Part shown: positions 60,124-64,000 of the stretch, piece by piece
Layout: each line of letters begins with the position of its first letter
How positions within the stretch are numbered: the stretch's first letter is position 1
DNA from: Mesorhizobium sp. ZC-5
GTDB lineage: Bacteria > Pseudomonadota > Alphaproteobacteria > Rhizobiales > Rhizobiaceae
Direction: 5' to 3'
Length of the DNA stretch: 64,000 bases
Assembly (NCBI RefSeq): GCF_025753855.1
Contig: NZ_JAOWPT010000002.1
Location: forward strand, 682,001 to 746,000
The notes under the pieces: model-generated
Seen by the model: the letters and a program-made list of their open reading frames with translations, nothing else
Told to the model about the DNA's origin: nothing
Databases searched by the model: none
Position numbers and translations under genes: made by a program

Positions 60124-61470
60124 TCAGCACTGCTTCGGATCCGAAGGCCCGAGTTCGCCGCCGAACATCGCCGCGTCGTAGGTGGTTTCCTCGCGCGGTA
60201 CGACCTTGACGACCTGCATCAGGTCGAACTTGTCCTTCGGGTCTTCCTTGCCCTGGACGACCAGGCAGGACTTCATGCACTGGTGGTCTTCGGCGCGGTA
60301 GAGCGTCTTGCCGTTGCCCATGCCGTCGAACTCGAAGCCCTCCAACGCCTTGATGACTTCCGGCGCGTAGAACGTACCGGCGCGCTCGCAGGCGTCGGCA
60401 TAGAGCAGCGCCTGGACGTAGCAGGTGTGCGCGGCCTGCGACGGCGGCGTGGAATATTCCGCGCCGAACGACTTGGTGAAGGCCTTGGTTGCGTCGTCTT
60501 CCAGCTTCCAGTCCCAGTTCGAGGTGCCGTAGATGCCCTTCACGGCATCGCCAGCGCCCTGCGCCATCAGTTCGGAGAACAGCGGAACGACGATCTCGAA
60601 GTTCTTGCCGTTGACCTGCTTATCGCGCAGGCCGAACTGCACCGACTGGGTCAGCGAGTTGACCATGTCCTTGCCGTAGTGGTTCAAGATGAGCACGTCA
60701 GCGCCGGAATTCAGCACCGGCGTGATGTATTGCGAGAAGTCGGCGGCGCCGAGCGGTGTGCGGACGGCCGCGACTGTCTGCCAGCCGAGCGCCTCCGTGG
60801 CGTTCTTGATCGACTCTTCCTGGGTCCAGCCCCAGGTGTAGTCGGCGGTGAGGTGATAGGCTCGGCGGTCCTTGCCGTAGGCCTCGCCGATCACTGGCGC
60901 CAGCGCGACGCCGGACTGGTAGGCGTTGAAGAAGTGGCGGAACCCGTAGCGCTTCTTGTCCTTGCCGGTGGTGTCGTTGGAGTGGGTCAGGCCGGCCATG
61001 AAGATGACGCCGAGTTCCTGGCACAGGCCCTGCACGGCCACCGCGACGCCCGAAGACGAGCCGCCCGAGATCATGATCGCGCCGTCGCGCTCGATCATGC
61101 GCTTGGCGCCGTCGCGCGCCGCGTCCGATTTGGTCTGCGAATCGCCGTGCACATAGGCGACCTTCTTGCCGAGGATGCCGTTGCCCTTGAGTGCGGTCGG
61201 CTTGAGCACCGAGATCAGGCCGCCGTCGCCTTCGCCGTTGAGGTGCTTGACGGCAAGCTGGAAGGCCTTGAGCTCGTCCTTGCCTTCGTCCGCATAGGCA
61301 CCCGTCAACGGCACGTTCCAGCCGAATGTCACGGTGTCACCCGTTGGCACGTTGCAGGACATGTCGTCGGCATAGGCGTTGCGGATGAAATGCATCGGCG
61401 CGGCGAGGCCGACGCCAGCGATTGCACTGGTTTTCAGGAACAAACGACGGTTCATTGGTTCGAATTTCAT
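60124..61470 (-). CDS. Tat-exported substrate-binding protein of the Liv-type importer
   Basis: A 448-residue periplasmic binding protein of the amide/urea/branched-chain amino acid class. A twin-arginine signal (NRRLFLKTSAIAGVGLAAP) precedes FGWNVPLTGAYADEGKDELKAFQLAVKHLNG and the peripla_BP_6 fold. ATG at 61470 follows GGGAGGAATT; the ATG at 61455 is possible. It is longer than LivJ (about 370) and Cys-rich at its C-terminus, so the ligand is probably not leucine, but it cannot be named. Confidence 0.9.
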   Translation of the reverse strand: MKFEPMNRRLFLKTSAIAGVGLAAPMHFIRNAYADDMSCNVPTGDTVTFGWNVPLTGAYADEGKDELKAFQLAVKHLNGEGDGGLISVLKPTALKGNGILGKKVAYVHGDSQTKSDAARDGAKRMIERDGAIMISGGSSSGVAVAVQGLCQELGVIFMAGLTHSNDTTGKDKKRYGFRHFFNAYQSGVALAPVIGEAYGKDRRAYHLTADYTWGWTQEESIKNATEALGWQTVAAVRTPLGAADFSQYITPVLNSGADVLILNHYGKDMVNSLTQSVQFGLRDKQVNGKNFEIVVPLFSELMAQGAGDAVKGIYGTSNWDWKLEDDATKAFTKSFGAEYSTPPSQAAHTCYVQALLYADACERAGTFYAPEVIKALEGFEFDGMGNGKTLYRAEDHQCMKSCLVVQGKEDPKDKFDLMQVVKVVPREETTYDAAMFGGELGPSDPKQC

Positions 61471-61492
61471 GTGAATTCCTCCCGTGGATGCC

Positions 61493-61513
61493 GCACCAGC
61501 CCCCGGCTGGTGC
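61493..61513 (-). promoter_or_regulatory. Leader hairpin of the binding-protein gene
   Basis: GCACCAGCC and GGCTGGTGC form a perfect 9-bp stem with a CCC loop, about 20-40 bp before the start codon. It may stabilise the mRNA 5' end; no riboswitch class is recognised. Confidence 0.4.
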
Positions 61514-61595
61514 GATCAAGGCGGTTGACGCCTGGAATTATTGTTCACCCATTTTGTCACTGTAGCAATAAGCCATTGGTTTAACACATATTTTT

Positions 61596-61642
61596 TGTAA
61601 ATTCTTGTCATTGAAACTGGAGGATTTTGTCAGTAATTTACA
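61596..61642. promoter_or_regulatory. Candidate regulator sites in the divergent gap
   Basis: TGTAAATT (61596-61603) and AATTTACA (61635-61642) are exact complements 31 bases apart in the AT-rich gap, just before the regulator gene. TTGTCA occurs at 61554, 61605 and 61627. The pattern would suit a regulator that controls the divergent importer. Confidence 0.35.
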
Positions 61643-61666
61643 TCTGGTCATGGAGGCGGAGCGAGC

Positions 61667-63148
61667 GTGAGCCAGAATTTGGCGGGACTGAAGATACGGG
61701 CATTGCGCCGCAAGTCTGGCCTGACGCAGGGTGAACTGGCCAGGCGTGCCGGAATCTCGCCGTCCTACCTCAACCTCATCGAGCTCAACAAACGAGCGGT
61801 CGGCGGCGCGCTGGTGGACCGCATCGCCGCTGGCCTGGTCGTCGACCGTTCCGAACTCGATGGCGAGGCCGAGCGCCGCGTCGTCGCCAACCTCGACGAG
61901 ATCGCCGCCGATCCGGAGATCGCCAGCCCGGCGGGACATCCAGGCTCGGCGGCGGAACTGGTCGGCCGCAATCCGGAATGGGCAGACCTGGTGCTGAGGC
62001 TTCACCGGGCCTGGCTCGACAAGAGCGAGGCCGTGCTCGCGCTCGCCGACCGACTGAACCGCGACCCATTCCTGGGCGACAGCGTCCACCGCATGCTGAC
62101 CAACGCCGCCTCGATCCGCGCCGCAGCCGAAATCCTGGTAGATGACAACGGGCTTGCGCCCGTCGACCGCCGGCGCTTCCTCTCGATCGTAGCCGGCGAC
62201 GCGCACAAACTATCAGCAGCGGCAACGTCGCTGCTCGACTTCTTCGACAGTGCCCACATGCGCGTACGCTCGGCCACACCGGCCGAGCATGTCGACGCTT
62301 TTGTCCTCGCCATCGACAACTATTTTCCGGTTCTTGAAGAACTGGCGGAAGGTTTCCTTGAATCCCGGCTCCCCGGCGAGACACCGGAAACCGCCGCTGA
62401 AAGGCTGCTTCGCGCGCGCGGCCGGCATCGGCCTGAACCGCCTTTTGCCCAGACCGCCGAGGCGCGGCGCTTCGGCCTGCTGCGCGAGGCCTTGCGCGAC
62501 GACGCCCGGGAAGCGACGAGAGAACTTGTCGAAACCCATCCTGCGCTCGTCTCCGAGGAATCCCGTGCGCTCGCCGCGTCCGCGCTCGACGCCTATGCCG
62601 CCGCCGCCGTGCTGATGCCTTACGAGGCGTTCCTCGAGGCTGCCGGTCGGCACCGCTACGATCTCGACGCGCTGTCGCGGCTGTTCGGCGTGTCCTACGA
62701 GCAGGCGGCGCACCGGCTGGCGACGCTGAGGCGTCCGGGCGCCGAGGGCGTGCGCTTCGCGTTCATGCGCTCCGATGCCTCGGGTTACGTCACCAAGCGG
62801 CTGCCGCTGCCGCGCCTGCCGTTGCCGCGCTACGGCAACGCCTGCCCGCTATGGGCAATCCATGCCGCCTTCCAGATGCCGGGCGTGACCGCGCGAGGGT
62901 TTGGCGAATTGCCGTCGGGCGAGCAGTTCCTGTTCTTTGCCCGCGCCGTCGAGAAGCGGCCGCCATCCGCCGCGTTGCCGCGACATCTCATGTCGGTGAT
63001 GCTCGTCTGCGCCGCCGCAGAGGCAGGACGGGTCGTCTATGGCGACGGCATCGACCGCACAACCGCCACGGTCCCTGTCGGCACGATCTGCCGGCTGTGC
63101 CCGCGCACCGGCTGCGGACACCGGCAGGAAGCGCCGCTGATCGCATAA
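61667..63148 (+). CDS. XRE/ScfR-like transcriptional regulator
   Basis: A 493-residue protein: N-terminal XRE helix-turn-helix (about 6-62, ALRRKSGLTQGELARRAGISPSYLNLIE), a central part with an IrrE-like (DUF955) region near 320-370 (VLMPYEAFLEAAGRHRYDLDALSRLFGVSYEQAAHRLATL) and a C-terminal DUF2083 part with ICRLCPRTGCGHRQE, the layout of short-chain fatty acyl-CoA regulators (ScfR/RamB type). The HExxH metal motif of IrrE is not seen. GTG at 61667 follows GGAGG. It is divergent from the importer and probably controls it. Confidence 0.85.
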   Translation: MSQNLAGLKIRALRRKSGLTQGELARRAGISPSYLNLIELNKRAVGGALVDRIAAGLVVDRSELDGEAERRVVANLDEIAADPEIASPAGHPGSAAELVGRNPEWADLVLRLHRAWLDKSEAVLALADRLNRDPFLGDSVHRMLTNAASIRAAAEILVDDNGLAPVDRRRFLSIVAGDAHKLSAAATSLLDFFDSAHMRVRSATPAEHVDAFVLAIDNYFPVLEELAEGFLESRLPGETPETAAERLLRARGRHRPEPPFAQTAEARRFGLLREALRDDAREATRELVETHPALVSEESRALAASALDAYAAAAVLMPYEAFLEAAGRHRYDLDALSRLFGVSYEQAAHRLATLRRPGAEGVRFAFMRSDASGYVTKRLPLPRLPLPRYGNACPLWAIHAAFQMPGVTARGFGELPSGEQFLFFARAVEKRPPSAALPRHLMSVMLVCAAAEAGRVVYGDGIDRTTATVPVGTICRLCPRTGCGHRQEAPLIA

Positions 63149-63230
63149 TTCAAAATGCCTATGGGTCATGCGGCGCGAGTTGTATAAGCTTGCGAAAAAG
63201 ACCAGAGACCGAGGGGGGGATCGGATCGAA

Positions 63231-63614
63231 ATGGCCAAGGCGCGCATACTCATTGTCGAGGATGAGCCCAATATCGTCGAATCGCTGAGTTTCATCCTCA
63301 GACGGGCTGGCTTCGAGGTCGACACGGTGACCGACGGCGCCGAGGCGCTCGACCGCGTCCGCCGGCAGGCCTTCGAAGTCCTCGTGCTCGACATCATGCT
63401 GCCCGGCATGAACGGGCTCGACGTGCTGAAGGCGATCCGCTCCGACCAGGCACTTTCATCCCTGCCGGTCATTGTTCTGACCGCCAAGGGTCAGGCCAAT
63501 GACCGGCGAACGGCAGAGGCGATCGGCGCCAACGCCTTCATCACCAAGCCTTTCTCGAACGCCGACGTGGTCGAGCGGGTTTCGCGGCTTGCGCAGGCCA
63601 ACGTCCCGCGATGA
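63231..63614 (+). CDS. Single-domain response regulator
   Basis: A 127-residue receiver: RILIVEDEPNIVESL, phospho-acceptor Asp in LVLDIMLPGMNGLDVLKAI near 53, VLTAKG and Lys in FITKPFSNADV. It has no output domain. ATG at 63231 follows GAGGGGGGA. It overlaps the next gene by 4 bp, so it belongs with the transporter-like protein at the window edge. Confidence 0.92.
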   Translation: MAKARILIVEDEPNIVESLSFILRRAGFEVDTVTDGAEALDRVRRQAFEVLVLDIMLPGMNGLDVLKAIRSDQALSSLPVIVLTAKGQANDRRTAEAIGANAFITKPFSNADVVERVSRLAQANVPR

Positions 63615-63877
63615 GGCGCCCGTCGGCCGACGCCCGCGCCGCGCATGATGCCGCCAAGATTCTACCCATAGCGGCAGCCGTTCTGCTCCTGCCGCCTTTC
63701 ATCCTGGTGTTCGCCACTCCGGCCACCATCGCGGGAGTGCCGCTCATCGTCGTCTACGTGTTCGCTGCCTGGGCGGTCATCGTCCTGGCGGCCTGGCTGG
63801 TGGCGCGCCGCGTCGAACTCGACAGTCCGGACGGCCCCCCGGATGTCGGGGAGCCGCCGCCGGCGGACGCGCGCTGA
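63611..63877 (+). CDS. Small two-helix membrane protein
   Basis: An 88-residue protein with two hydrophobic helices (about 18-36 and 41-65) and an acidic, proline-rich tail (SPDGPPDVGEPPPADAR). It lies between a receiver gene and the start of a transporter-like gene, overlapping both. Small proteins in this position often accompany sodium-solute symporters; the function is not known. Confidence 0.75.
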   Translation: MRRPSADARAAHDAAKILPIAAAVLLLPPFILVFATPATIAGVPLIVVYVFAAWAVIVLAAWLVARRVELDSPDGPPDVGEPPPADAR

Positions 63878-64000
63878 TGCTGCACGTCAATCTCGTCGTC
63901 CTCGTCTGCCTGGCCTATGTCGCCATATTGTTCGGCGTCGCCTTCGCCGGCGACCGCAGGGCACGCAGGGACCCGAGCGGCTGGCTTTCCTCGCCGCTCA
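63877..64000 (+). CDS. Start of a membrane protein, possibly an SSF-type sensor kinase (truncated by the window)
   Basis: From the ATG at 63877, overlapping the previous stop, 41 codons are visible: one hydrophobic helix (VNLVVLVCLAYVAILFGVAFA) and then GDRRARRDPSGWLSSPL. This looks like the first segment of sodium:solute symporter-type proteins, which in this gene context are often fused to a histidine kinase. Most of the gene lies beyond the window. Confidence 0.55.
   Translation, partial: MLHVNLVVLVCLAYVAILFGVAFAGDRRARRDPSGWLSSPL

Noticed and set aside
58091-60181. A 696-codon frame opposite livM and livH
   Set aside because: Charged, repetitive antisense sequence; the minus-strand permeases are clearly coding.

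Overview
The window is a GC-rich (mid-60s percent by eye), densely coded chromosomal segment of an alphaproteobacterium of the order Hyphomicrobiales, most likely Mesorhizobium or a close relative in the Phyllobacteriaceae. This rests on five things. The core order maeB, mutS, (insert), glnD, murJ, trpS, usp, nfu is typical of rhizobia. An ActS/ActR (RegB/RegA) pair is present. An Irr-type iron box lies before nfu. The inositol catabolic cluster carries an IolR-type operator. Paired GC-rich palindromes of the kind common between rhizobial genes are scattered throughout. No rRNA, tRNA, CRISPR array, transposase or integrase was seen.

Layout. 46-810: secreted MBL-fold hydrolase. 861-3226: a compact, lower-GC type II restriction-modification cassette (cytosine methyltransferase, Eco29kI-like GIY-YIG endonuclease, Vsr repair nuclease), apparently inserted next to maeB. 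3373-8532: malic enzyme and MutS. 8541-16171: an accessory block separating mutS from glnD. It holds a gene remnant, a membrane-anchored unknown, a cyclase-FHA signalling protein, a DMT permease, an ArsR/SRPBCC/DHFR-like operon, an Rsm22-type methyltransferase with a predicted Fe-S site, an Hsp70 and Pcm. 16327-25540: glnD, murJ, a HigBA toxin-antitoxin pair, an acyltransferase, trpS, usp and nfu. 25808-30434: L,D-transpeptidase, CueR, MmcB, a frameshifted esterase and ActR/ActS. 30474-36796: HrpB helicase and a YnjBCD-type ABC importer.

36911-50114 is a sugar/inositol region. A Gfo/Idh dehydrogenase, an RbsB/C/A-type ABC importer, the divergent RpiR-family regulator (IolR), an SDR, inositol dehydrogenase and iolC-iolD-iolE-(small membrane protein)-iolB together describe uptake and conversion of inositol. 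GGAA-N6-TTCC operators sit before the transporter/regulator and, in degenerate form, before iolC. 50118-56268 is a carbon-phosphorus lyase operon: phnF is divergent from phnGHIJKL and a hexapeptide acetyltransferase, with a readable promoter and operator. phnM, phnN and a phosphonate importer are absent here. 56345-63148 is a branched-chain-amino-acid-type ABC importer with a divergent XRE/ScfR-like regulator. The right edge (63231-64000) starts a receiver protein, a small membrane protein and a transporter-like (SSF) protein that runs off the window.

The most unusual observation is a palindromic repeat family found in at least eight places. In two of them (hrpB and phnJ) the repeat lies inside the reading frame and, in both genes, is read in the same frame to give the same peptide, TSPLRGGRAEGAGGGN.
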